From contig OX463787.1 of assembly GCA_949825025.1 (NCBI GenBank), forward strand, positions 17,667,707-17,731,706: 64,000 bases of DNA, given 5' to 3'. The notes beneath the pieces are model-generated. The model was not told the DNA's origin, searched no databases, and saw only the letters and a list, made by a program, of their open reading frames with translations. Source of the stretch: Siphlonurus alternatus. Lineage: Eukaryota; Arthropoda; Insecta; Ephemeroptera; Siphlonuridae. Shown piece by piece: positions 55,934 through 64,000 of this stretch (position 1 is its first letter; the number at the start of each line of letters is the position of its first letter). The position numbers were made by a program, and so were the translations under genes.

Positions 55934-57916
55934 TATATGTTTAAGTTATGCATATTTATTTCTTACGTATATATTATTGTTAAAAAAAATTAAAAACATG
56001 TTAAATTAGGAGCAATTTTATTGTCTGTGATTGCTCTCACAGACAATTATTGTCTGTGGAGCAATAAATCAAGTGATTCCAGTTCCCTCTAAGTACCTAC
56101 TGCTGAATGTAAACAACAACAAAGCCAAGCAAACGCCGTTGAATTGCAGGACGATTCTAAATTGCGTACAGAGGGTTAAGAAAAAATGAAAATTATTACA
56201 GATACAATAACAGGTCATCATCTGTCGAAATACTATTTATTTCATGCCATATTTTTATTGCATGATTATATTTTTATTGCATGATTAAATTTTTATTGTA
56301 TGATTATAATCATGCAATAAAAATATTCTTGAGTGTTATCCAATGTCATTTGACAAGAAAATTATTATTTTATTATTATTTCACTCACTACATTATACGA
56401 GTAGATCCGTAAGTTATAGGTCAGGCCCACGTGATGTCACTGCAACGTAAATTGCATACTTTACAGGAGCCTGACATGCCATATTGTTGTGTTGCATCAG
56501 CAGCTTGTAAGGGGAGAAAATGTAGGATTTTTTTTTTATAAATTATAGACGGCAATTATTTCATTTTATCGTTTCTATATCATCTGTGAGTTTATAAAGA
56601 ACACAAAAGCTACATTTTCGTGTTAATTATATCTGGCAGCAAAGTCAATAAGAGGCATTCACAAAGCCTTAAGGCCACATTTAGGGCTCGATAATTTAAG
56701 ACCAGAAATTTTGGGTCTAAAAAGCATGCCTAAATTCAGGCTTTAAATTATCGAGCCCTAAATGTGGCCTTAGGGCTTTGTGAATGCCCCTTAATATTTC
56801 TAACTGTTTCATTTTTTTTTTAATGGTTTAAGCGTACAGTTTGATAACAGTAGGGGAAAAGAGGTTAGGTAAAAATCTGAGCGTTATCCTGTAAGTAGGC
56901 AACCCAACAATCTCGTGGAGCTACCCTATAATTGTCTACACATCTACATGCAAAAGTGCCTAAGGAGGCACCGCAACACAAAAATTCCCAGTTAAAAAAA
57001 AAAAATAAATAAATAACACAATTTCAAATTACTACAACTTGGTCACGTGACTGATTTCAGAGCACGTGGTGGGAGGCTTCTGACTTCTGCAGACAGCGAG
57101 GCATGGAGCTGGCCAGCGTGGAGACTGTGGTGGAAAACGCCCTGCTGGTGTCCAGAGTGGCGCAGCTTGTAGGCCGTAAGTAATAATGTTGTGGGGAGGA
57201 GCATTTTTTACTTAGGTCATCGTAGGAGGTTCAGTAACCAGTCCAATGAACCCAGCTCGTCATCAGGAGTCTATTGAACTGGCTACTGAACCTTCTATGA
57301 TGACTCTTTCTTTGTTATCCATGGAAGGCATTGTCATAGAAGGTTCAGTAGCCAGTCCAATGGAATCAGCTCGTCGTCACGAGTCCGTTAAACTGGCTAC
57401 TGAACCCCCTATGATGACTCTTTCTTTGTTATCCATGGAAGGAATTGTCATAGAAGGTTCAGTAGCCAGTCCAATGGAATCAGCTCGTCGTCAGGAGTCC
57501 GTTGAACTGGCTACTGAACCTCCTACTACAACTCCTTCCATATACAACACTATATAATAAAACTGAAATTTTTAGTTCCCGGTGCTCTGAACGTGCCGTT
57601 CTTCTGGTTCAGCCTGAACGACCAGAACATCAACGGAAACTACGTGTGGTACGGCACGGGCCAATCAGCTGCCACGTTCACTGACTGGCACCCTGGCTCA
57701 CCAACCAACACGGTCGCAGAGGCATGCGCGGGAATTTTCAAATCTAATATTCCCGCCAACTTGCTTACAAAATGGGATGACAGGGCTTGTAACATCAGAT
57801 ACAGGTGGATTTGCGAGCTGTCACAGCCGTGTCTTGACCTAGTCAATATCAAGAGCTGCCCACCTGTCACAGGCGTAATTACACCAGCTTCAGATATTCT
57901 AGATTCTGTGGTCTAA
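47868..57916 (+). CDS. Secreted coiled-coil C-type lectin
   Basis: Eight exons (47868-47900, 48528-48569, 50234-50268, 51490-51667, 53550-53583, 54227-54303, 57061-57175, 57576-57916) join in frame to 284 aa. A signal peptide (about 1-25, core LLGLLAWCSAIALTSA) precedes a short Pro-rich stretch and a heptad-like coiled coil (QQLTALEEAVGQLKERI... at 38-70), suggesting oligomers. The C-type lectin domain spans about 104-253 with Cys104/114 (long form) and the core Cys143, 222, 243 and 251, plus WWEASDFC and GMELASVE. The sugar/Ca2+ motif usually EPN or QPD is SPT (213-215), and WND is WDD (238-240). Canonical Ca2+-dependent mannose or galactose binding is therefore doubtful; a non-carbohydrate ligand or altered specificity is possible. 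AATAAA at 57938-57943 follows the stop closely. Introns 4 and 7 carry a hairpin satellite, and exon 6 is wedged between two TTAA MITEs. Role in recognition or immunity is inferred from the family. Confidence 0.9.
48876..49641 (-). pseudogene. Mariner/Tc1-type transposon relic with transposase remnant
   Basis: Terminal CAGGGTGTCC and its complement are flanked by TA (48874-48875 and 49642-49643). The reverse strand, in broken frames, encodes pieces resembling the C-terminal end of mariner-type transposases: a 'TPSEFFLREYVKDDVF' stretch, 'VMLRNVWREFEEGLDVC' then a stop where Arg is usual, then 'ATNGVHLD'. The catalytic N-terminal two thirds are gone. It lies in lectin intron 2. Confidence 0.82.
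49847..50212. mobile_element. TTAA-flanked foldback MITE (GGGTAAGGTAAC group), copy 2
   Basis: TTAA at 49847-49850 and 50209-50212 flanks TGGGAAGGTAACACGCCC and its approximate complement. Interior as in 19781-20147. It ends 21 bp before lectin exon 3, so it supplies part of the region upstream of that acceptor. Confidence 0.85.
50300..50535 (+). repeat. SINE body, 5'- and 3'-truncated
   Basis: Carries 'gtaaattcatctctc', 'cagtgatgcactta', 'gtccgtcctgactgagg' and 'ccttatccttatccca' of the type 2 SINE, without a 5S head or the final 'gctgtaagctc' tail. In lectin intron 3. Confidence 0.75.
50885..51165. repeat. Palindromic 'TGACGTCA' interspersed repeat, copy 3
   Basis: Contains 'cgctgtgacgtcatagtta' and 'gcatgactatgacgtcac' in inverted arrangement, flanked by distant copies of 'ttgcaatacaaaac'-like sequence. 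Related to 29950-30160 and 43245-43440. Confidence 0.5.
51170..51420 (-). repeat. SINE body with type 2 tail, reverse strand
   Basis: Poly-T, then 'acaaggatacacccct', 'ggtagggataaggtaggg' and 'gaggtgagactgaggg': reverse complement of the type 2 SINE without its 5S head. It lies in lectin intron 3, ending about 70 bp before exon 4, in inverted orientation to the copy at 50300-50535. Confidence 0.8.
51704..53189 (+). repeat. 114-bp hairpin satellite array in lectin intron 4, open for 484 codons
   Basis: Twelve full units and one partial unit of exactly 114 bp start at 51735. Each unit contains two 23-bp arms that are exact reverse complements (core GGTTCAGTAGCCAGT against ACTGGCTACTGAACC), separated by about 35 bp, so each unit can form a hairpin. 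Because 114 is divisible by 3, one frame stays open (MEPARRQESIELATEPS...). It has no upstream in-frame continuation (TGA at 51702), is not in the lectin frame and lacks evident splice sites, so it is treated as a satellite and not as a gene. Unit variants show a higher-order order (see findings). A related three-unit array is at 57221-57540. Confidence 0.92.
53868..54166. mobile_element. TTAA-flanked foldback MITE (GGGTAAGGTAAC group), copy 3
   Basis: TTAA at 53868-53871 and 54163-54166 flanks GGGTAAGGTAACACG and a diverged complement. The inner arms carry 'atatcagg' and 'cctgatattttagctactga'. It ends 60 bp upstream of lectin exon 6. Confidence 0.83.
54327..55073. mobile_element. TTAA-flanked foldback MITE with a nested family C element
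   Basis: TTAA at 54327-54330 and 55070-55073 flanks AGGAAAGAGAACACCGAT and its complement. Inner 'gattaacatgtaaacctta' is shared with 34209 and 63169. A family C element (54456-54745) is inserted within it. It starts 24 bp after lectin exon 6. Confidence 0.83.
54456..54745. mobile_element. Foldback-ended element family C, copy 3 (nested)
   Basis: GAGGCTTCAAGTGA at the left, 'ctgacctgaagcc' at the right, with 'ttggaccaaagttcc' inside; same family as 6237-6518. It is inserted inside the TTAA foldback at 54327-55073. Confidence 0.75.
55099..55416. mobile_element. Foldback MITE family A, copy 6
   Basis: ATGGAGTATCGTCCTCAA left end; right end diverged by one base (ctctat). Arms of about 150 bp are nearly perfect around 'gtgacgtcacgcggcgg', making it one of the best-preserved copies. 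Confidence 0.87.
56412..56925 (+). repeat. Interspersed repeat family D, copy 3, with nested hairpin
   Basis: Matches 35946-36985 and 318-672. A different foldback (about 56651-56794, arms 'gcattcacaaagcc' and 'ggctttgtgaatgc', inner 'agggctcgata') is inserted beside 'gcaaagtcaat'. Two copies of the same repeat have thus received independent insertions. Located in lectin intron 6. Confidence 0.72.
57221..57540 (+). repeat. 114-bp hairpin satellite array in lectin intron 7
   Basis: Three units start at 57246, 57360 and 57474, same period and frame as the array in intron 4, with sequence variants (MESARRHESVKLATEPP). The array ends, 'gtaggaggttcagta' and 'tactgaacctcctac', are complementary. 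It fills nearly the whole 400-bp intron. Confidence 0.9.
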
Positions 57917-57937
57917 TATCATACATTGGTTTACTTC

Positions 57938-57943
57938 AATAAA
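57938..57943 (+). terminator. Lectin polyadenylation signal
   Basis: AATAAA 22 bp after the stop codon, followed by a GT/T-rich stretch ('gtgagcaaacattgctgtctttta'). Confidence 0.65.
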
Positions 57944-58334
57944 AATGTGAGCAAACATTGCTGTCTTTTATTTTCTTTAAGTATATGAAATATAAAAATA
58001 TATATTTATTTTATTTCAGGTAGAGACAAACGACTAATATTAATAAGTTCCATTTCTCCATGTTAAAGTAGTCAATTTATAAATTAATAACTCGAAATAA
58101 CTGTTTAAGGCTATACCTAGAACAAATAATTTGACACAAAGTAACGAGAATTTTAATAAATAACATTTCATAATACGTTTTAGGTACTGAAAAGGTACTT
58201 ATCTGATGTAAAACTGCTTGAAAAACAAATTGTTTCGGGAGCTCTGCACACACAACCCCGTCTCACACGTGTTTAGTGCCACCATTTTAGATAATTTTCT
58301 TCATCACGAGAACCCCGTACAATTGACTACTTGG

Positions 58335-59165
58335 TAAGTGATCACTTTCTTAAGTAGTCAGAATTTTGTGACAACTAATTAAGTAGTCAAATGCTAAGTG
58401 GTCATGATGTTTCGACTACTTGCATAAGTAGTCACAAAATTCTGACTACTTACCAAGTGATCAAGATTTTATGAACACTGAGCGCCGACTACTTGCATAA
58501 GTAGTCACAAAAATCTGACTACTTACCAAGTGGTCGAGATTTTATGAACACTGAACGCCGACTACTTGCATAAGTATAGTCACAAAATTCTGACTACTTA
58601 CCAAGTGGTCGAAATTTTATGAACACTGAGCGCCGACTACTTGCATAAGTATAGTCACAAAAATCTGACTACTTACCAAGTGGTAGAGATTTTATGAACA
58701 CTGAACGCTGACTACTTGCATAAGTAGTCACAAAATTCTGACTACTTACCAAGTGGTCGAGATTTTATGAACACTGAACGCCGACTACTTGCATAATTAA
58801 GTAGTCACAAAATTCTGACTACTTACCAAGTGGTCGAAATTTTATGAACACTGAGCGCCGACTACTTGCATAAGTAGTCACAAAATTCTGACTACTTACC
58901 AAGTGGTCGAGATTTTATGAACACTGAGCGCCGACTACTTGCATAAGTGGTCACAAAATTCTGACTACTTACCAAGTGCATCGAGATTTTATGAACACTG
59001 AGCGCTGACTACTTGATTCAGTGGTCCGACTACTTAACAAGTGGTCAAGATTTTGAACACTGAGCACCTGAGCACTTGACTCAGTAGTCCGACTACTTGA
59101 CCCAGTAGTCTGACTACTTGTTTTAAGTAGTCAACTACTTGTTTTAAGTCGTCAACCACTTGACT
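58335..59165. repeat. 73-bp palindrome-rich minisatellite
   Basis: About eight units of roughly 73 bp, each with 'gactacttgcataagtagtc', 'ctgactacttaccaagtggt' and 'attttatgaacactgagcgc'. The array decays into shorter 'gactacttg' motifs after 58970. Each unit is built from GACTACTT half-sites and their complements, giving nested small palindromes. No ORF. Confidence 0.9.
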
Positions 59166-60020
59166 ACTAGACTCATTTTTTGACAAGGGTTACTTCAGAA
59201 TCAAAGAATATTTCCTTGCAAACAAATCGAATGAAATAAATTTTAAAAAATCGAGAATATTCTAAAACTTAATCGCTTATGGTTTGAGCAAATTCAGTCT
59301 TGCAATTTTCTTACAACAGCTCCATTTCCGGTTTTCGTTCATAAGGCCAATGTTAAACTTCTACCTCAGTTTTCACAAAACTGATTAGACAGATTCGCTT
59401 CAAAATTTGTATGGATGGTGAGTTCTAAGTCCCCTGCAAGTCTTGTTGCATTCAGGCGGTACGATTGCGAGATATATCAACCTACTGAGATTCATCCTTA
59501 AACAAATTTTGCTGCTGTTGCTTTCCCCCACCCCTTCCTTTCCATAAACTCATGTTTTTAAATTAACATACTGATATTATGATATATTATAATTATTTAA
59601 TTATATTAATGGCTAAATAATTATTTTAATCTAAATTATTTATGCTACAGGCATATTATATGCAATTTGCAACTATAATATAGCGTAAATATATAATGCT
59701 TCAATAGCTTTATATATAATATAATTATGTCGATTTTTGTGTATTTCTGGTAAAATCAGTAATACAATAAGATATATTTTTTAATTCACTTTTTGGACAT
59801 ACACCTTTGCCGGTGTTCGATGTAATTTGTTTTATTTTTTTTATTTGTTTATTTGAACATATAGGTTGTACAAGACAACATTGATCACGTCAGAGAATAT
59901 AACATAGCAAAAACATACAAAACAATATATAATAAATATGGATATTGGTCAAAAACAACACAAAATCACTAACAAAGAGAAAAAACAAACAACAATCATT
60001 TATAACAATAAAACAAACAG
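59166..60020. other. Non-coding interval with a shared repeat fragment
   Basis: Contains about 59330-59430, which matches 35099-35240 in inverted order ('cataaggccaatgttaaact'), then AT-rich DNA. From about 59830 it looks like the 3' flank of the non-LTR relic. Confidence 0.5.
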
Positions 60021-60026
60021 ATGAAT

Positions 60027-60452
60027 TTAAAATTGTAAACAATTTTCTGGCAATTTATTTGCAAAAAACATCTTAATAGAATAGAATTCCTTGTTAATTA
60101 ATATTAATTTCAGTTTTGATTTGAAAAGAGAGTCACTCTTGATGTTTTTTACACACGAGGGAAGAAAATCGTAAATTTTAGCGCATTGATGGTGGGGATT
60201 TCTTTCCGCAAACACTGAATTTTTTTTATCCACTAAAGTACGATTATTGTTTCTAGTATTGTAAGAGTGGATTGAATTAAATTGTGGATACAAATCAGGA
60301 TGCTTTCTTCTAAAAACAGCACACTGTACAATGTACATACAAGGCAATGTAAGCATATTATTTGATTTGAAATGTGTCACACATGAATCACGCTTTTTGA
60401 ATCTTAACATAGTCCTTAATGCCCGCTTTTGCAGCGTAAAAAGTTTATGCAA
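60027..60452 (-). pseudogene. Non-LTR retrotransposon relic, C-terminal end of the polyprotein
   Basis: The reverse strand encodes about 140 residues typical of the end of reverse-transcriptase polyproteins: LFTLQKRALRTMLRF, SNNMLTLPCMYI, HSYNTRNNN, AKIYDFLPSCVKNI, FKSKLKLILINKEFYSI. The RT catalytic part and endonuclease are absent, because the 5' side breaks off near 60480 at a rearranged, inverted junction. The clade is not assigned (Jockey/CR1/RTE-like). Confidence 0.75.
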
Positions 60453-60479
60453 AAGCTTATTAATTGAACCAATCCTTCT

Positions 60480-60750
60480 GTGTGTAGTATGTTGCGATGG
60501 TCACTTAGTGTTCATGCACGTCACTAACACTTGCGGCATGTTAAGACACATGACACATGTCATGTGTCATGTGTTAAGACATGACATGTGTTAAGACACA
60601 TGTGTTAATGTTACACATTAAGAGCTTTCGACAGTCAACCGTTTTCTTCCTCAGGTGATCTGAGACTGATTTGTACATAAGTGCCATGTTAAGTGCACGA
60701 ACACTGTAAGTGATTATCGCAACATACTACATACAGAAGGATTACATATC
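60480..60750. repeat. Inverted junction with short 'acatgtcatgtgt' repeats
   Basis: 'ctgtgtgtagtatgttgcga' (60478-60497) is mirrored by 'tcgcaacatactacatacag' near 60718-60737. Between them are tandem, self-complementary 'cacatgacacatgtcatgtg' motifs. It abuts the 5' break of the non-LTR relic. Confidence 0.6.
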
Positions 60751-61093
60751 TAACACCAGCAAAGGTAAAAGTCCAAAATGTGAAATAGATAATATTGAAT
60801 ATGAATACCCTTTGCACGTTAAAAATATTTTTACTAACAATAAAATATTGTATACATAATCAAATTGTGTAAAGTATTAAAATTAAAAAAAAAACAATAA
60901 TAATAAATGTATGTAACTAAAAATCTAAAATATATATAATTAGCGCGAGCTTTAATGAATAAAAAATTAATTAAATAAAAAATATTTCATTGTAGCCTTG
61001 CTCTCCCCCTCCCCCTTCCCCTCTCCTAGGCTCGGAATGTTTTTTTTTTACAGAAAGCCATGATTTTAATTTTAGGTTGTTGTTTATTTTCAG

Positions 61094-64000
61094 GTACAAG
61101 GTGATAAAACCTGCGGAAGACATCTACAATTCTTGCATCCAAATCAAGAACGAGAACAACACGTGCGTGCTACCTGCAGTTCAAAAACTTGAACAAAAGG
61201 TTGCTCGGTGCAATGACGCCTTACTAAGATCCGGACAAGTCACTCCTAAATGGAAAACGCAAGTCGAAGAACACATGGTGATTTTTACTGATGGAATCAA
61301 GAACTTCAATGAAAAAAACCAAGAGGTTCTTCCCTTGCTTGAGAAAATCGAGGAGGTGACAGGAAAAAAATTTCAAAGGCGAGGAGGTCCGAGGTGAGTA
61401 AATTGGTCTTTTACGTCCTCCGAATGCATGCAAGTAAAATAAATAATAAATCGAAAAAAATATCTATGTTTTATAAAGAAAAAAGCAAAAATATATATTA
61501 GTTTGTTTTTTAAAGTAGAGTGAACGATTTAATTTTTTGGAACATTTTATTTTCTAAAATAGTTTAATTAACCTGCCTTCTATTGAGAAATGAAAACCAA
61601 AAAATTCCATCCCAAATAGCGTCACCACAAAAAATTTCCACAGTTGGATTTTCAAATATTGAGAATTCATCATATAGATTACGTTCGTATTTTTTAATGG
61701 TCAGCATCCATGATGACATCACCAATCCTTTGTCCTCCCATTTACTTACAAAAAAAGATTGGGCGCACGTAAGATCCTATACGGAGCAATTTTTCGATCG
61801 CTTATTGTTAACCCTCTAAATAAGTTATGTTTGCAAATTTAAAATTACGTATTGGCACTAACCTTTTATGTTTGCTGCTATAAAAATTTTATTATTTGCT
61901 TTGGGTCAGTTTAATTAAAGAGCATCTAAAGAATTTCGCGGTAGTAGTGTTTTGACTTCGAGCCGAAAAAACGTGCGCAGAAGGGTTGCGCGCCGATGCG
62001 CGGTGGTTGTAGCAGGAGTCAAAATCAGCAAACGAACATGGCGAATATATAATTTTTCTGATGGATACTTACCATTGGTTCAGACGAAGTTGGAGTAAAA
62101 AGCTGTTTTCTGTTCCATAAGGATGCATGTTAAAGACATCCGAAACACCAACTTTGGGAATTTTTTGTGGTGAAGCTATTTGAGATGGGATTTTTTGGTT
62201 TTCATTTCTCAATAGAGGGCGAGTTCAACTATTTTTAGAAAATAAAATATTCAAAAAAATAAAATCACTCACTCTACTTTGAATATTTGTTAATCAATAC
62301 ACGCATTTGCAAAATATTTACTATGCATTTTTATATTATAATATTACAATTTTATCTTATAATTTTATTTTATTAAGGTTTAGTATATTCAGTTATGTGA
62401 CATTTTCAAGCATTTATCCAACCCTTTTTGGGTGGAGGGGGGGGGGGGTTAGGTACGTACGTATTACACACCTTGCATTGTTAAAAAATACTGATATTTC
62501 AAACAGACTGGTCACTTACGGAAAATCAAGGTTACAAAATATGTAGAAGTCTCGCTTGAAAAAGAATTATGAATGTTTAAGATAGAGATAACGTCGATCA
62601 GCTGTTCGATGTAGGTCCCTTTGATTAACATGACATGTAAACCTTAGCAAATTCACAAAAATTCTGATTTTTTTTTAGAGGCAGATATTAGTGCCTAAAA
62701 GACATAGAAAAAGTTTCAAAATAATTTAACAAGACGATTTTTTTTAATCAAGTTTTTAGTTCGTCTATCCATGGGAAAGCCCTATGTATCAGAGAAAAGA
62801 CCATGGTATTCCCTGCCTTTATTATGCTGACAATTTAAAAAAAAAAAATAAATAAAAAAAAAATCGGTTCGTTAAATTGTTTTGAAATTTTTTCCATGGT
62901 TTTTAGGCACTAACATATGCCTCTCAAAAATTTTTCAGAATTTTTGTGAATTTTATCATGTAAGATAATCAAAGGGACCTACGTCGAACAGCTGATCGAC
63001 GTTATCTCTATCTTAAATCTCCCGAAGCCTTTGATTTTTTATTTGTTGATAATAAATATTTTATTTCGAATTTGGTTTATTTCCTGTGTGGATATTTATT
63101 TATTTATATACACATTATACATACAGTAGATATAAAAATCTATAAACTATGAATCTATAAACGGTGTTTTAAGGGTAAGATAACACGAAACATCGATTGT
63201 TGTAGTCCCATTTGATTAACATGTAAACTTTAGCAACCTCATAATAATTCTGAATTTTTTTAGAGACAGTTCTTAGCATTAAAACAATGTAGAAAAAACT
63301 TCAAAACAATCGGACGATCCTATTTTTTAGAATTAATTTATTAGTTTAGGTCTCCATGGTAAAGCCGGCCGGCCCTATGCTGAAAATTTAAAAATTAATT
63401 TAAAAAAATTGGATCGTCCGATTGTTTTGAAATTTGTTCTATATTTTTTTGGTGCTAAGGACTGTCTATAAGAAAAAAATCAGAATTATTATGAGGTTGC
63501 TAAGGTTTACATATTAATCAAATGGGACTACAACAATCGATTGTTCGTGTTATCTTACCCTTAATTATATTAATGTTGAATTTCAGCCCTGATGAAGAGA
63601 GCACTACGACTTCTGACATGTCTGGATTAAGAGAAATAGCTAAAATAGTGAAGCAATATGCAGGACTGACTGAAAATTCAACGTCAAATAATGAAATTGT
63701 ACACGTGTCAACCGTGAAACGCGAGACAAAAAAAGATGAGGAAGATGAGAAAGATAGGTCATGGGTGATGAAATGCTTAGAGGCACTGTTGAACTATTTC
63801 ATTAAGGTATTTCCAGGTTTAATTTCTGTAGCAATGAAGGCAAGTTATTACGCAGGTCAAATGAAAACCCAGTTGAATGAAGTGTTTAAAGATTTCCTGG
63901 GAATCGTGAAATCAATAACGACACAACTTGACGAAATAATAAAAGAATTGAAAAACCTTAAAACATTGTTCGAAACTTTGAAAGAGTTCACATCATGGTG
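61094..64000 (+). CDS. Unrecognised protein, two exons, 3' end outside the window
   Basis: Exon 61094-61393 (acceptor cag, donor gtgagt) and exon 63587 to the window end join in frame (AG + C gives Ser). The first encodes YKVIKPAEDIYNSCIQIKNE... with many Lys, Glu and Gln, a Cys pair and a predicted helical stretch. The second starts PDEESTTTSDMSGLREI, has a charged linker (KRETKKDEEDEKDR) and then a long amphipathic helical region with heptad-like Leu/Ile spacing (LDEIIKELKNLKTLFETLKEF). A moderately hydrophobic stretch, LNYFIKVFPGLISVAMKA, is present. I do not recognise the family. The 5' exons are not found; exon 61094 begins in phase 1, so upstream coding sequence exists. The intron holds three TTAA-type foldbacks, the last ending 22 bp before exon 63587. 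Confidence 0.65.
61510..62283. mobile_element. Larger TTAA-type element with about 145-bp terminal inverted repeats
   Basis: TTAA at 61510-61513, then AGTAGAGTGAACG. The right end 'cactctact' is followed by a mutated site (ttga). The terminal repeats share 'tattgagaaatgaaaacc' and 'aatagcgtcaccacaaaaaa'. Between them lie about 450 bp of unique DNA without transposase. End sequence resembles the foldback at 36147, suggesting the same family. Confidence 0.75.
62577..63016. mobile_element. TTAA-flanked foldback MITE (GGTAGAGATAACG group), copy 2
   Basis: TTAA at 62577-62580 and 63013-63016 flanks GATAGAGATAACGTCGATC and its complement. Interior matches 34209-34602 ('gcagatattagtgcctaaaa'). Confidence 0.87.
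63169..63564. mobile_element. TTAA-flanked foldback MITE, hybrid group
   Basis: TTAA at 63169-63172 and 63561-63564 flanks GGGTAAGATAACACGAA and its complement. Its ends resemble the 53868 group while its interior ('cccatttgattaacatgtaa') resembles the 34209/54327 group. Arms of about 180 bp are nearly perfect. Confidence 0.88.

Overview
The window is nuclear DNA from an invertebrate animal. Genes are split into short exons by GT-AG introns, non-coding DNA is strongly AT-rich, and introns are packed with foldback (MITE-like) elements, SINEs and microsatellites. A PREP/PKNOX-class TALE homeobox gene, an ApoD-type lipocalin, a secreted C-type lectin and a mariner-type transposase relic suggest an arthropod, but the species cannot be fixed from sequence alone. 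All gene models below were assembled by hand. Every splice junction keeps reading frame, which is the main support for them; no transcript data were available.

Layout: (1) 4.1-14.3 kb, + strand: PREP/PKNOX homeobox gene, 8 coding exons, 513 aa. (2) 14.3-20.5 kb: 3' UTR and AT-rich non-coding DNA. (3) 21.5-24.6 kb and 28.5-31.8 kb, + strand: two paralogous genes for predicted secreted proteins built of kinesin-light-chain-like TPR repeats of about 42 residues (403 and 372 aa). Each has a candidate GATA-site cluster upstream. (4) 35.8-43.9 kb, - strand: a 217-aa secreted lipocalin of 4 exons. Its 5.3-kb second intron holds, on the opposite strand, a THAP zinc-finger gene (38.3-40.6 kb) with two alternative THAP-encoding first exons and one shared C-terminal exon. 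(5) 44.9-46.4 kb: a non-autonomous hAT element with a perfect 8-bp target duplication. (6) 47.9-57.9 kb, + strand: a secreted coiled-coil C-type lectin, 8 exons, 284 aa. Two of its introns carry arrays of a 114-bp hairpin satellite that is open in one frame for 484 codons. (7) 58.3-59.2 kb: palindrome-rich 73-bp minisatellite; 60.0-60.5 kb: non-LTR retrotransposon relic. (8) From 61.1 kb to the window end, + strand: two exons of an unrecognised gene that runs off the window.

Repeats dominate the window: at least eight foldback elements flanked by TTAA (piggyBac-like target), two related families with TA or unclear flanks, a mariner relic flanked by TA, and hAT-like elements with 8-bp duplications. 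There is also a modular SINE family that joins a 5S rRNA-derived head (and probably a tRNA-like head) to one shared central domain and two different tails. Several insertions sit within 20-60 bp of splice sites. Three PKNOX exons have tandem duplications that run across their splice junctions and create decoy sites.
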